A program made the translations under genes and the position numbers. From positions 83,440,319 to 83,504,318 of the forward strand of contig OZ038510.1 of NCBI GenBank assembly GCA_964036315.1: DNA of 64,000 nucleotides. Direction: 5' to 3'. The stretch is from Acanthosepion esculentum (Eukaryota; Mollusca; Cephalopoda; Sepiida; Sepiidae). This document shows, one piece after another, positions 39,801-53,747 of this stretch; the stretch's first letter is position 1, and each line of letters starts with the position of its first letter. Below the pieces are notes generated by a model, which saw only the letters and a list, made by a program, of their open reading frames with translations, was not told the origin of the DNA and made no database searches.

Positions 39801-42800
39801 ATCGTTCATTCTTTCTTTCTGTCTTCTTTCTTTCTTTCTGTTTTCTTTCTATGTATCGTTCATTCTTTCTGACTTCTGCCTTTCTGTCTTTCTGTTTTCT
39901 TTCTATGTATCGTTCATTCTTTCTGATTTCTTGCTTTCTTTCTTTCTGTTTTCTTTCTATGTATCGTTCATTCTTTCTTTCTGTCTTATTCCTTACATTC
40001 TTTCCTTCTGTTTTTTTCTATGAATCGTTCATTCTTTCTTTCTGTCTTCTTTCTTTCTTTCTGTTTTCTTTCTATGTATCGTTCATTCTTTCTGACTTCT
40101 TCCGTTCTTTCTTTCTGTTTTCTTTCTATGTATCGTTCATTCTTTCTTTCTGTCTTATTCCTTACATTTTTTCCTTCTGTTTTTTTCTATGAATCGTTCA
40201 TTATTTTTTCTGTCTTCTTTCTTTCTTTCTGTTTTCTTTCTATGTATCGTTCATTCTTTCTGACTTCTTCCTTTCTTTCTTTCTGTTTTCTTTCTATGTA
40301 TCGTTCATTCTTTCTTTCTGTCTTATTCCTTACATTCTTTCCTTCTGTCTTTTTCTATGAATCGTTTATTCTTTCTTTCTGTCTTCTTTCTTTCTTTCTG
40401 TTTTCTTTCTATGTATCGTTCATTCTTTCTGACTTATTGCTTTCTTTCTTTCTGTTTTCTTTCTATGTATCGTTAATTCTTTCTTTCTGTCTTATTCCTT
40501 ACATTCTTTCCTTCTGTTTTTTTCTATGAATCGTTCATTCTTTCTTTCTGTCTTCTTTCTTTCTTTCTGTTTTCTTTCTATGTATCGTTCATTCTTTCTG
40601 ACTTCTTCCTTTCTTTCTTTCTGTTTTCTTTCTATGTATCGTTCATTCTTACTTTCTGTCTTATTCCTTACATTCTTTCTTTCTGTTTTTTTCTATGAAT
40701 CGTTCATTCTTTCTTTCTGTCTTCTTTCTTTCTTTCTGTTTTCTTTCTATGTATCGTTCATTCTTTCTGACTTCTTGCTTTCTTTCTTTCTGTTTTCTTT
40801 CTATGTATCGTTAATTCTTTCTTTCTGTCTTATTCCTTATATTCTTTCCTTCTGTTTTTTTCTATGAATCGTTCATTCTTTCTTTCTGTCTTCTTTCTTT
40901 CTTTCTGTTTTCTTTCTATGTATCGTTCATTCTTTCTGACTTATTGCTTTCTTTCTTTCTGTTTTCTTTCTATGTATCGTTAATTCTTTCTTTCTGTCTT
41001 ATTCCTTACATTCTTTCCTTCTGTTTTTTTCTATGAATCGTTCATTCTTTCTTTCTGTCTTCTTTCTTTCTTTCTGTTTTCTTTCTATGTATCGTTCATT
41101 CTTTCTGACTTCTTCCGTTCTTTCTTTCTGTTTTCTTTCTATGTATCGTTCATTCTTTCATGCTGTCTTATTCCTTACATTCTTTCCTTCTGTTTTTTTC
41201 TATGAATCGTTCATTCTTTCTTTCTGTCTTCTTTCTTTCTTTCTGTTTTCTTTCTATGTATCGTTCATTCTTTCTGACTTCTTCCTTTCTTTCTTTCTGT
41301 TTTCTTTCTATGTATCGTTAATTCTTTCTTTCTGTCTTATTCCTTACATTCTTTCCTTCTGTTTTTTTCTATGAATCGTTCATTCTTTCTTTCTGTCTTC
41401 TTTCTTTCTTTCTGTTTTCTTTCTATGTATCGTTCATTATTTCTGACTTCTTCCGTTCTTTCTTTCTGTTTTCTTTCTATGTATCGTTCATTCTTTCTTT
41501 CTGTCTTATTCCTTACATTCTTTCATTCTGTTTTTTTCTATGAATCGTTCATTCTTTCTTTCTGTCTTCTTTCTTTCTTTCTGTTTTCTTTCTATGTATC
41601 GTTCATTCTTTCTGACATATTGCTTTCTTTCTTTCTGTTTTCTTTCTATGTATCGTTAATTCTTTCTTTCTGTCTTATTCCTTACATTCTTTCCTTCTGT
41701 TTTTTTCTATGAATCGTTCATTCTTTCTTTCTGTCTTCTTTCTTTCTTTCTGTTTTCTTTCTATGTATCGTTCATTCTTTCTGACTTCTTCCGTTGTTTC
41801 TTTCTGTTTTCTTTCTATGTATCGTTCATTCTTTCTTTCTGTCTTATTCCTTACATTCTTTCCTTCTGTTTTTTTCTATGAATCGTTCATTCTTTCTTTC
41901 TGTCTTCTTTCTTTCTTTCTGTTTTCTTTCTATGTATCGTTCATTCTTTCTGACTTCTTCCGTTCTTTCTTTCTGTTTTCTTTCTATGTATCCTTCATTC
42001 TTTCTTTCTGTCTTATTCCTTACATTCTTTCATTCTGTTTTTTTCTATGAATCGTTCATTCTTTCTTTCTGTGTTCTTTCTTTCTTTCTGTTTTCTTTCT
42101 ATGTATCGTTCATTCTTTCTGATTTCTTCCGTTCTTTCTTTCTGTTTTCTTTCTATGTATCGTTAATTCTTTCTTTCTGTCTTATTCCTTACATTCTTTC
42201 CTTCTGTTTTTTTCTATGAATCGTTCATTCTTTCTTTCTGTCTTCTTTCTTTGTTTCTGTTTTCTTTCTATGTATCGTTCATTCTTTCTGACTTCTTCCT
42301 TTCTTTGTTTCTGTTTTCTTTCTATGAATCGTTCATTCTTTCTTTCTGTCTTCTTTCTTTCTTTCTGTTTTCTTTCTATGTATCGTTCATTCTTTCTTTC
42401 TGTCTTATTCCTTACATTCTTTCCTACTGTTTTTTTCTATCGATCGTTCATTCTTTCTTTCTGTCTTCTTTCTTTCTTTCTGTTTTCTTTCTATGTATCG
42501 GTCATTCTTTCTGACTTCTTGCTTTCTTTCTTTCTGTTTTCTTTCTATGTATCGTTCATTCTTTCTTTCTGTCTTATTCCTTACATTCTTTCATTCTGTT
42601 TTTTTCTATGAATCGTTCATTCTTTCTTTCTGTCTTCTTTCTTTCTTTCTGTTTTCTTTCTATGTATCGTTCATTCTTTCTGACTACTACCGTTCTTTCT
42701 TTCTGTTTTCTTTCTATGTATCGTTCATTCTTTCTTTCTGTCTTATTCCTTACATTCTTTCATTCTGTTTTTTTCTATGAATCGTTCATTCTTTCTTTCT

Positions 42801-43614
42801 GTCTTCTTTCTTTCTTTCTGTTTTGTTTCTATGTATCGTTCATTCTTTCTGACTTCTTCCGTTCTTTCTTTCTGTTTTCTTTCTATGTATCGTTCATTCT
42901 TTCTTTCTGTCTTATTCCTTACATTCTTTCCTTCTGTTTTTTTCTATGAATCGTTCATTCTTTCTTTCTGTCTTCTTTCTTTCTTTCTGTTTTCTTTCTA
43001 TGTATCGTTCATTCTTTCTGACTTCTTCCTTTCTTTCTTTCTGTTTTCTTTCTATGTATCGTTAATTCTTTCTTTCTGTCTTATTCCTTACATTCTTTCC
43101 TTCTGTTTTTTTCTATGAATCGTTCATTCTTTCTTTCTGTCTTCTTTCTTTCTTTCTGTTTTCTTTCTATGTATCGTTCATTCTTTCTGACTTCTTCCGT
43201 TCTTTCTTTCTGTTTTCTTTCTATGTATCGTTCATTCTTTCTTTCTGTCTTCTTTCTTTCTTTCTGTTTTCTTTCTATGTATCGGTCATTCTTTCTGACT
43301 TCTTGCTTTCTTTCTTTCTGTTTTCTTTCTATGTATCGTTCATTCTTTCTTTCTGTCTTATTCCTTACATTCTTTCATTCTGTTTTTTTCTATGAATCGT
43401 TCATTCTTTCTTTCTGTCTTCTTTCTTTCTTTCTGTTTTCTTTCTATGTATCGTTCATTCTTTCTGACTTCTTCCTTTCTTTCTTTCTGTTTTCTTTCTA
43501 TGTATCGTTCATTCATTCTGACTTCTTCCTTTCTTTCTTTCTGTTTTCTTTCTATGTATCGTTCATTCTTTCTTCCTGTCTTATTCCTTACATTCTTTCC
43601 TTCTGTTTTTTTCT

Positions 43615-46600
43615 ATGAATCGTTCATTCTTTCTTTCTGTCTTCTTTCTTTCTTTCTGTTTTGTTTCTATGTATCGTTCATTCTTTCTGACTTCTTCCGT
43701 TCTTTCTTTCTGTTTTCTTTCTATGTATCGTTCATTCTTTCTTTCTGTCTTATTCCTTACATTCTTTCCTTCTGTTTTTTTCTATGAATCGTTCATTCTT
43801 TCTTTCTGTCTTCTTTCTTTCTTTCTGTTTTCTTTCTATGTATCGTTCATTCTTTCTGACTTCTTCCTTTCTTTCTTTCTGTTTTCTTTCTATGTATCGT
43901 TCATTCTTTCTTTCTGTCTTATTCCTTACATTCTTTCCTTCTGTTTTTTCTATGAATCGTTCATTCTTTCTTTCTGTCTTCTTTCTTTCTTTCTGTTTTC
44001 TTTCTATGTATCGTTCATTCTTTCTGACTTATTGCTTTCTTTCTTTCTGTTTTCTTTCTATGTATCGTTAATTCTTTCTTTCTGTCTTATTCCTTACATT
44101 CTTTCCTTCTGTTTTTTTCTATGAATCGTTCATTCTTTCTTTCTGTCTTCTTGCTTTCTTTCTGTTTTCTTTCTATGTATCGTTCATTCTTTCTGACTTC
44201 TTCCTTTCTTTCATTCTGTTTTCTTTCTATGTATCGTTAATTCTTTCTTTCTGTCTTATTCCTTACATTCTTTCCTTCTGTTTTTTTCTATGAATCGTTC
44301 ATTCTTTCTTTCTGTCTTCTTTCTTTCTTTCTGTTTTCTTTCTATGTATCGTTCATTCTTTCTGACTTCTTCCGTTCTTTCTTTCTGTTTTCTTTCTATG
44401 TATCGTTCATTCTTTCTTTCTGTCTTCTTTCTTTCTTTCTGTTTTCTTTCTATGTATCGGTCATTCTTTCTGACTTCTTGCTTTCTTTCTTTCTGTTTTC
44501 TTTCTATGTATCGTTCATTCTTTCTTTCTGTCTTATTCCTTACATTCTTTCCTTCTGTTTTTTTCTATGAATCGTTCATTCTTTCTTTCTGTCTTCTTTC
44601 TTTCTTTCTGTTTTCTTTCTATGTATCGTTCATTCTTTCTGACTTCTTCCGTTCTTTCTTTCTGTTTTCTTTCTATGTATCGTTCATTCTTTCTTTCTGT
44701 CTTATTCCTTACATTCTTTCATTCTGTTTTTTTCTATGAATCGTTCATTCTTTCTTTCTGTCTTCTTTCTTTCTTTCTGTTTTGTTTCTATGTATCGTTC
44801 ATTCTTTCTGACTTCTTCCGTTCTTTCTTTCTGTTTTCTTTCTATGTATCGTTCATTCTTTCTTTCTGTCTTATTCCTTACATTCTTTCCTTCTGTTTTT
44901 TTCTATGAATCGTTCATTCTTTCTTTCTGTCTTCTTTCTTTCTTTCTGTTTTCTTTCTATGTATCGTTCATTCTTTCTGACTTCTTCCTTTCTTTCTTTC
45001 TGTTTTCTTTCTATGTATCGTTAATTCTTTCTTTCTGTCTTATTCCTTACATTCTTTCCTTCTGTTTTTTTCTATGAATCGTTCATTCTTTCTTTCTGTC
45101 TTCTTTCTTTCTTTCTGTTTTCTTTCTATGTATCGTTCATTCTTTCTGACTTCTTCCGTTCTTTCTTTCTGTTTTCTTTCTATGTATCGTTCATTCTTTC
45201 TTTCTGTCTTCTTTCTTTCTTTCTGTTTTCTTTCTATGTATCGGTCATTCTTTCTGACTTCTTGCTTTCTTTCTTTCTGTTTTCTTTCTATGTATCGTTC
45301 ATTCTTTCTTTCTGTCTTATTCCTTACATTCTTTCATTCTGTTTTTTTCTATGAATCGTTCATTCTTTCTTTCTGTCTTCTTTCTTTCTTTCTGTTTTCT
45401 TTCTATGTATCGTTCATTCTTTCTGACTTCTTCCTTTCTTTCTTTCTGTTTTCTTTCTATGTATCGTTCATTCATTCTGACTTCTTCCTTTCTTTCTTTC
45501 TGTTTTCTTTCTATGTATCGTTCATTCTTTCTGATTTCTTGCTTTCTTTCTTTCTGTTTGCTTTCTATGTATCGTTCATTCTTTCTTTCTGTCTTATTCC
45601 TTACATTCTTTCCTTCTGTTTTTTTCTATGAATCGTTCATTCTTTCTTTCTGTCTTCTTTCTTTCTTTCTGTTTTCTTTCTATCTATCGTTCATTCTTTC
45701 TGACTTCTTCCGTTCTTTCTTTCTGTTTTCTTTCTATGTATCGTTCATTCTTTCTTTCTGTCTTATTCCTTACATTCTTTCCTTCTGTTTTTTTCTATGA
45801 ATCGTTCATTCTTTCTTTCTGTCTTCTTTCTTTCTTTCTGTTTTGTTTCTATGTATCGTTCATTCTTTCTGACTTCTTCCGTTCTTTCTTTCTGTTTTCT
45901 TTCTATGTATCGTTCATTCTTTCTTTCTGTCTTATTCCTTACATTCTTTCCTTCTGTTTTTTTCTATGAATCGTTCATTCTTTCTTTCTGTCTTCTTTCT
46001 TTCTTTCTGTTTTCTTTCTATGTATCGTTCATTCTTTCTGACTTCTTCCTTTCTTTCTTTCTGTTTTCTTTCTATGTATCGTTCATTCTTTCTTTCTGTC
46101 TTATTCCTTACATTCTTTCCTTCTGTTTTTTCTATGAATCGTTCATTCTTTCTTTCTGTCTTCTTTCTTTCTTTCTGTTTTCTTTCTATGTATCGTTCAT
46201 TCTTTCTGACTTATTGCTTTCTTTCTTTCTGTTTTCTTTCTATGTATCGTTAATTCTTTCTTTCTGTCTCATTCCTTACATTCTTTCCTTCTGTTTTTTT
46301 CTATGAATCGTTCATTCTTTCTTTCTGTCTTCTTGCTTTCTTTCTGTTTTCTTTCTATGTATCGTTCATTCTTTCTGACTTCTTCCTTTCTTTCATTCTG
46401 TTTTCTTTCTATGTATCGTTAATTCTTTCTTTCTGTCTTATTCCTTACATTCTTTCCTTCTGTTTTTTTCTATGAATCGTTCATTCTTTCTTTCTGTCTT
46501 CTTTCTTTCTTTCTGTTTTCTTTCTATGTATCGTTCATTCTTTCTGACTTCTTCCGTTCTTTCTTTCTGTTTTCTTTCTATGTATCGTTCATTCTTTCTT

Positions 46601-47200
46601 TCTGTCTTCTTTCTTTCTTTCTGTTTTCTTTCTATGTATCGGTCATTCTTTCTGACTTCTTGCTTTCTTTCTTTCTGTTTTCTTTCTATGTATCGTTCAT
46701 TCTTTCTTTCTGTCTTATTCCTTACATTCTTTCCTTCTGTTTTTTTCTATGAATCGTTCATTCTTTCTTTCTGTCTTCTTTCTTTCTTTCTGTTTTCTTT
46801 CTATGTATCGTTCATTCTTTCTGACTTCTTCCGTTCTTTCTTTCTGTTTTCTTTCTATGTATCGTTCATTCTTTCTTTCTGTCTTATTCCTTACATTCTT
46901 TCATTCTGTTTTTTTCTATGAATCGTTCATTCTTTCTTTCTGTCTTCTTTCTTTCTTTCTGTTTTGTTTCTATGTATCGTTCATTCTTTCTGACTTCTTC
47001 CGTTCTTTCTTTCTGTTTTCTTTCTATGTATCGTTCATTCTTTCTTTCTGTCTTATTCCTTACATTCTTTCCTTCTGTTTTTTTCTATGAATCGTTCATT
47101 CTTTCTTTCTGTCTTCTTTCTTTCTTTCTGTTTTCTTTCTATGTATCGTTCATTCTTTCTGACTTCTTCCTTTCTTTCTTTCTGTTTTCTTTCTATGTAT
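43615..47200 (+). repeat. Satellite block duplicated at 2,182 bp offset
   Basis: Unit starts 43615, 43784, 44290, 44567 and 44736 recur at 45797, 45966, 46472, 46749 and 46918, each exactly 2,182 bp away. Shared private variants include TGTTTTGTTTCTATG (43660 and 45842) and CTTCTTGCTTTCTTTCTG (44149 and 46331). 2,182 bp is close to 13 units of 169 bp minus sub-repeat changes. Confidence 0.85.
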
Positions 47201-50055
47201 CGTTCATTCTTTCTTTCTGTCTTATTCCTTACATTCTTTCCTTCTGTTTTTTCTATGAATCGTTCATTCTTTCTTTCTGTCTTCTTTCTTTCTTTCTGTT
47301 TTCTTTCTATGTATCGTTCATTCTTTCTGACTTATTGCTTTCTTTCTTTCTGTTTTCTTTCTATGTATCGTTAATTCTTTCTTTCTGTCTTATTCCTTAC
47401 ATTCTTTCCTTCTGTTTTTTTCTATGAATCGTTCATTCTTTCTTTCTGTCTTCTTTCTTTCTTTCTGTTTTCTTTCTATGTATCGTTCATTCTTTCTGAC
47501 TTCTTCCTTTCTTTCTTTCTGTTTTCTTTCTATGTATCGTTAATTCTTTCTTTCTGTCTTATTCCTTACATTCTTTCCTTCTGTTTTTTTCTATGAATCG
47601 TTCATTCTTTCTTTCTGTCTTCTTTCTTTCTTTCTGTTTTCTTTCTATGTATCGTTCATTCTTTCTGACTTCTTCCGTTCTTTCTTTCTGTTTTCTTTCT
47701 ATGTATCGTTCATTCTTTCTTTCTGTCTTCTTTCTTTCTTTCTGTTTTCTTTCTATGTATCGGTCATTCTTTCTGACTTCTTGCTTTCTTTCTTTCTGTT
47801 TTCTTTCTATGTATCGTTCATTCTTTCTTTCTGTCATATTCCTTACATTCTTTCATTCTGTTTTTTTCTATGAATCGTTCATTCTTTCTTTCTGTCTTCT
47901 TTCTTTCTTTCTGTTTTCTTTCTATGTATCGTTCATTCTTTCTGACTTCTTCCTTTCTTTCTTTCTGTTTTCTTTCTATGTATCGTTCATTCATTCTGAC
48001 TTCTTCCTTTCTTTCTTTCTGTTTTCTTTCTATGTATCGTTCATTCTTTCTGATTTCTTGCTTTCTTTCTTTCTGTTTGCTTTCTATGTATCGTTCATTC
48101 TTTCTTTCTGTCTTATTCCTTACATTCTTTCCTTCTGTTTTTTTCTATGAATCGTTCATTCTTTCTTTCTGTCTTCTTTCTTACTTTCTGTTTTCTTTCT
48201 ATCTATCGTTCATTCTTTCTGACTTCTTCCGTTCTTTCTTTCTGTTTTCTTTCTATGTATCGTTCATTCTTTCTTTCTGTCTTATTCCTTACATTCTTTC
48301 CTTCTGTTTTTTTCTATGAATCGTTCATTCTTTCTTTCTGTCTTCTTTCTTTCTTTCTGTTTTCTTTCTATGTTTCGTTCATTCTTTCTGACTTCTTCCT
48401 TTCTTTCTTTCTGTTTTCTTTCTATGTATCGTTCATTCTTTCTTTCTGTCTTATTCCTTACATTCTTTCCTTCTGTTTTTTTCTATGAATCGTTCATTCT
48501 TTCTTTCTGTCTTCTTTCTTTCTTTCTGTTTTCTTTCTATGTATCGTTCATTCTTTCTGACTTATTGCTTTCTTTCTTTCTGTTTTCTTTCTATGTATCG
48601 TTAATTCTTTCTTTCTGTCTTATTCCTTACATTCTATCCTTCTGTTTTTTTCTATGAATCGTTCATTCTTTCTTTCTGTCTTCTTTCTTTCTTTCTGTTT
48701 TCTTTCTATGTATCGTTCATTCTTTCTGACTTCTTCCTTTCTTTCTTTCTGTTTTCTTTCTATGTATCGTTCATTCTTTCTTTCTGTCTTATTCCTTACA
48801 TTCTTTCCTTCTGTTTTTTCTATGAATCGTTCATTCTTTCTTTCTGTCTTCTTTCTTTCTTTCTGTTTTCTTTCTATGTATCGTTCATTCTTTCTGACTT
48901 ATTGCTTTCTTTCTTTCTGTTTTCTTTCTATGTATCGTTAATTCTTTCTTTCTGTCTTATTCCTTACATTCTTTCCTTCTGTTTTTTTCTATGAATCGTT
49001 CATTCTTTCTTTCTGTCTTCTTTCTTTCTTTCTGTTTTCTTTCTATGTATCGTTCATTCTTTCTGACTTCTTCCTTTCTTTCTTTCTGTTTTCTTTCTAT
49101 GTATCGTTAATTCTTTCTTTCTGTCTTATTCCTTACATTCTTTCCTTCTGTTTTTTTCTATGAATCGTTCATTCTTTCTTTCTGTCTTCTTTCTTTCTTT
49201 CTGTTTTCTTTCTATGTATCGTTCATTCTTTCTGACTTCTTCCGTTCTTTCTTTCTGTTTTCTTTCTATGTATCGTTCATTCTTTCTTTCTGTCTTCTTT
49301 CTTTCTTTCTGTTTTCTTTCTATGTATCGGTCATTCTTTCTGACTTCTTGCTTTCTTTCTTTCTGTTTTCTTTCTATGTATCGTTCATTCTTTCTTTCTG
49401 TCTTATTCCTTACATTCTTTCATTCTGTTTTTTTCTATGAATCGTTCATTCTTTCTTTCTGTCTTCTTTCTTTCTTTCTGTTTTCTTTCTATGTATCGTT
49501 CATTCTTTCTGACTTCTTCCTTTCTTTCTTTCTGTTTTCTTTCTATGTATCGTTCATTCATTCTGACTTCTTCCTTTCTTTCTTTCTGTTTTCTTTCTAT
49601 GTATCGTTCATTCTTTCTGATTTCTTGCTTTCTTTCTTTCTGTTTGCTTTCTATGTATCGTTCATTCTTTCTTTCTGTCTTATTCCTTACATTCTTTCCT
49701 TCTGTTTTTTTCTATGAATCGTTCATTCTTTCTTTCTGTCTTCTTTCTTTCTTTCTGTTTTCTTTCTATCTATCGTTCATTCTTTCTGACTTCTTCCGTT
49801 CTTTCTTTCTGTTTTCTTTCTATGTATCGTTCATTCTTTCTTTCTGTCTTATTCCTTACATTCTTTCCTTCTGTTTTTTTCTATGAATCGTTCATTCTTT
49901 CTTTCTGTCTTCTTTCTTTCTTTCTGTTTTGTTTCTATGTATCGTTCATTCTTTCTGACTTCTTCCGTTCTTTCTTTCTGTTTTCTTTCTATGTATCGTT
50001 CATTCTTTCTTTCTGTCTTATTCCTTACATTCTTTCCTTCTGTTTTTTTCTATGA
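45074..50055 (+). repeat. Three copies of a satellite block (offsets 2,519 and 1,567 bp)
   Basis: Unit starts 45074, 45351 and 45628 recur at 47593, 47870 and 48147 (2,519 bp) and again at 49160, 49437 and 49714 (1,567 bp). Two rare variants travel with the block: CTGTTTGCTTTC at 45560, 48079 and 49646, and CTATCTATCG at 45681, 48200 and 49767. Each triplet shows the same two offsets, so the block was copied as a whole. Confidence 0.88.
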
Positions 50056-52957
50056 ATCGTTCATTCTTTCTTTCTGTCTTCTTTCTTTCTTTCTGTTTTC
50101 TTTCTATGTTTCGTTCATTCTTTCTGACTTCTTCCTTTCTTTCTTTCTGTTTTCTTTCTATGTATCGTTCATTCTTTCTTTCTGTCTTATTCCTTACATT
50201 CTTTCCTTCTGTTTTTTTCTATGAATCGTTCATTCTTTCTTTCTGTCTTCTTTCTTTCTTTCTGTTTTCTTTCTATGTATCGTTCATTCTTTCTGACTTA
50301 TTGCTTTCTTTCTTTCTGTTTTCTTTCTATGTATCGTTAATTCTTTCTTTCTGTCTTATTCCTTACATTCTTTCCTTCTGTTTTTTTCTATGAATCGTTC
50401 ATTCTTTCTTTCTGTCTTCTTTCTTTCTTTCTGTTTTCTTTCTATGTATCGTTCATTCTTTCTGACTTCTTCCTTTCTTTCTTTCTGTTTTCTTTCTATG
50501 TATCGTTCATTCTTTCTTTCTGTCTTATTCCTTACATTCTTTCCTTCTGTTTTTTTCTATGAATCGTTCATTCTTTCTTTCTGTCTTCTTTCTTTCTTTC
50601 TGTTTTCTTTCTATGTATCGTTCATTCTTTCTGACTTATTGCTTTCTTTCTTTCTGTTTTCTTTCTATGTATCGTTAATTCTTTCTTTCTGTCTTATTCC
50701 TTACATTCTTTCCTTCTGTTTTTTTCTATGAATCGTTCATTCTTTCTTTCTGTCTTCTTTCTTTCTTTCTGTTTTCTTTCTATGTATCGTTCATTCTTTC
50801 TGACTTCTTCCGTTCTTTCTTTCTGTTTTCTTTCTATGTATCGTTCATTCTTTCATGCTGTCTTATTACTTACATTCTTTCCTTCTGTTTTTTTCTATGA
50901 ATCGTTCATTCTTTCTTTCTGTCTACTTTCTTTCTTTCTGTTTTCTTTCTATGTATCGTTCATTATTTCTGACTTCTTCCTTTCTGTTTTCTTTCTATGT
51001 ATCGTTAATTCTTTCTTTCTGTCTTATTCCTTACATTCTTTCCTTCTGTTTTTTTCTATGAATCGTTCATTCTTTCTTTCTGTCTTCTTTCTTTCTTTCT
51101 GTTTTCTTTCTATGTATCGTTCATTATTTCTGACTTCTTCCGTTCTTTCTTTCTGTTTTCTTTCTATGTATCGTTCATTCTTTCTTTCTGTCTTATTCCT
51201 TACATTCTTTCATTCTGTTTTTTTCTATGAATCGTTCATTCTTTCTTTCTGTCTTCTTTCTGTTTTCTTTCTATGTATCGTTCATTCTTTCTGACATATT
51301 GCTTTCTTTCTTTCTGTTTTCTTTCTATGTATCGTTAATTCTTTCTTTCTGTCTTATTCCTTACATTCTTTCCTTCTGTTTTTTTCTATGAATCGTTCAT
51401 TCTTTCTTTCTGTCTTCTTTCTTTCTTTCTGTTTTCTTTCTATGTATCGTTCATTCTTTCTGACTTATTGCTTTCTTTCTTTCTGTTTTCTTTCTATGTA
51501 TCGTTAATTCTTTCTTTCTGTCTTATTCCTTACATTCTTTCCTTCTGTTTTTTTCTATGAATCGTTCATTCTTTCTTTCTGTCTTCTTTCTTTCTTTCTG
51601 TTTTCTTTCTATGTATCGTTCATTCTTTCTGACTTCTTCCGTTCTTTCTTTCTGTTTTCTTTCTATGTATCGTTCATTCTTTCATGCTGTCTTATTCCTT
51701 ACATTCTTTCCTTCTGTTTTTTTCTATGAATCGTTCATTCTTTCTTTCTGTCTTCTTTCTTTCTTTCTGTTTTCTTTCTATGTATCGTTCATTCTTTCTG
51801 ACTTCTTCCGTTCTTTCTTTCTGTTTTCTTTCTATGTATCCTTCATTCTTTCTTTCTGTCTTATTCCTTACATTCTTTCATTCTGTTTTTTTCTATGAAT
51901 CGTTCATTCTTTCTTTCTGTCTTCTTTCTTTCTTTCTGTTTTCTTTCTATGTATCGTTCATTCTTTCTGACTTCTTCCGTTCTTTCTTTCTGTTTTCTTT
52001 CTATGTATCGTTAATTCTTTCTTTCTGTCTTATTCCTTACATTCTTTCCTTCTGTTTTTTTCTATGAATCGTTCATTCTTTCTTTCTGTCTTCTTTCTTT
52101 CTGTTTTCTTTCTATGTATCGTTCATTCTTTCTGACTTCTTCCTTTCTTTGTTTCTGTTTTCTTTCTATGAATCGTTCATTCTTTCTTTCTGTCTTCTTT
52201 CTTTCTTTCTGTTTTCTTTCTATGTATCGTTCATTCTTTCTTTCTGTCTTATTCCTTACATTCTTTCCTACTGTTTTTTTCTATGGATCGTTCATTCTTT
52301 CTTTCTGTCTTCTTTCTTTCTTTCTGTTTTCTTTCTATGTATCGTTCATTCTTTCTGATTTCTTGCTTTCTTTCTTTCTGTTTTCTTTCTATGTATCGTT
52401 CATTCTTTCTTTCTGTCTTATTCCTTACATTCATTCCTTCTGTTTTTTTCTATGAATCGTTCATTCTTTCTTTCTGTCTTCTTTCTTTCTTTCTGTTTTC
52501 TTTCTATGTATCGTTCATTCTTTCTGACTTCTTCCGTTCTTTCTTTCTGTTTTCTTTCTATGTATCGTTCATTCTTTCTTTCTGTCTTATTCCTTACATT
52601 CTTTCATTCTGTTTTTTTCTATGAATCGTTCATTCTTTCTTTCTGTCTTCTTTCTTGCTTTCTGTTTTCTTTCTATGTATCGTTCATTCTTTCTGACTTC
52701 TTCCTTTCTTTCTTTCTGTTTTCTTTCTATGTATCGTTCATTCTTTCTTTCTGTCTTATTCCTTACATTCTTTCCTTCTGTTTTTTTCTATGAATCGTTC
52801 ATTCTTTCTTTCTGTGTTCTTTCTTTCTTTCTGTTTCTTTCTATGTATCGTTCATTCTTTCTGACTTATTGCTTTCTTTCTTTCTGTTTTCTTTCTATGT
52901 ATCGTCAATTCTTTCTTTCTCTCTTATTCCTTACATTCTTTCCTTCTGTTTTTTTCT

Positions 52958-53747
52958 ATGAATCGTTCATTCTTTCTTTCTGTCTTCTTTCTTTCTTTCT
53001 GTTTTCTTTCTATGTATCGTTCATTCTTTCTTTCTGTCTTATTCCTTACATTCTTTCCTTCTGTTTTTTTCTATGAATCGTTCATTCTTTCTTTCTGTCT
53101 TCTTTCTTTCTTTCTGTTTTCTTTCTATGTATCGTTCATTCTTTCTGACTTCTTCCGTTCTTTCTTTCTGTTTTCTTTCTATGTATCGTTCATTCTTTCT
53201 TTCTGTCTTATTCCTTACATTCTTTCATTCTGTTTTTTTCTATGAATCGTTCATTCTTTCTTTCTGTCTTCTTTCTTTCTTTCTGTTTTGTTTCTATGTA
53301 TCGTTCATTCTTTCTGACTTCTTCCGTTCTTTCTTTCTGTTTTCTTTCTATGTATCGTTCATTCTTTCTTTCTGTCTTATTCCTTACATACTTTCCTTCT
53401 GTTTTTTTCTATGAATCGTTCATTCTTTCTTTCTGTCTTCTTTCTTGCTTTCTGTTTTCTTTCTATGTATCGTTCATTCTTTCTGACTTCTTCCTTTCTT
53501 TCTTTCTGTTTTCTTTCTATGTATCGTTCATTCTTTCTTTCTGTCTTATTCCTTACATTCTTTCCTTCTGTTTTTTTCTATGAATCGTTCATTCTTTCTT
53601 TCTGTCTTCTTTCTTTCTTTCTGTTTCTTTCTATGTATCGTTCATTCTTTCTGACTTATTGCTTTCTTTCTTTCTGTTTTCTTTCTATGTATCGTTAATT
53701 CTTTCTTTCTCTCTTATTCCTTACATTCTTTCCTTCTGTTTTTTTCT
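52958..53747 (+). repeat. 790 bp higher-order unit, copy
   Basis: Sub-units start at 52958, 53073, 53242, 53411 and 53580, i.e. 115 + 169 + 169 + 169 + 168 bp; the next copy-type start is 53748. The 168 bp unit carries CTGTTTCTTTC (one T lost). Confidence 0.85.
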
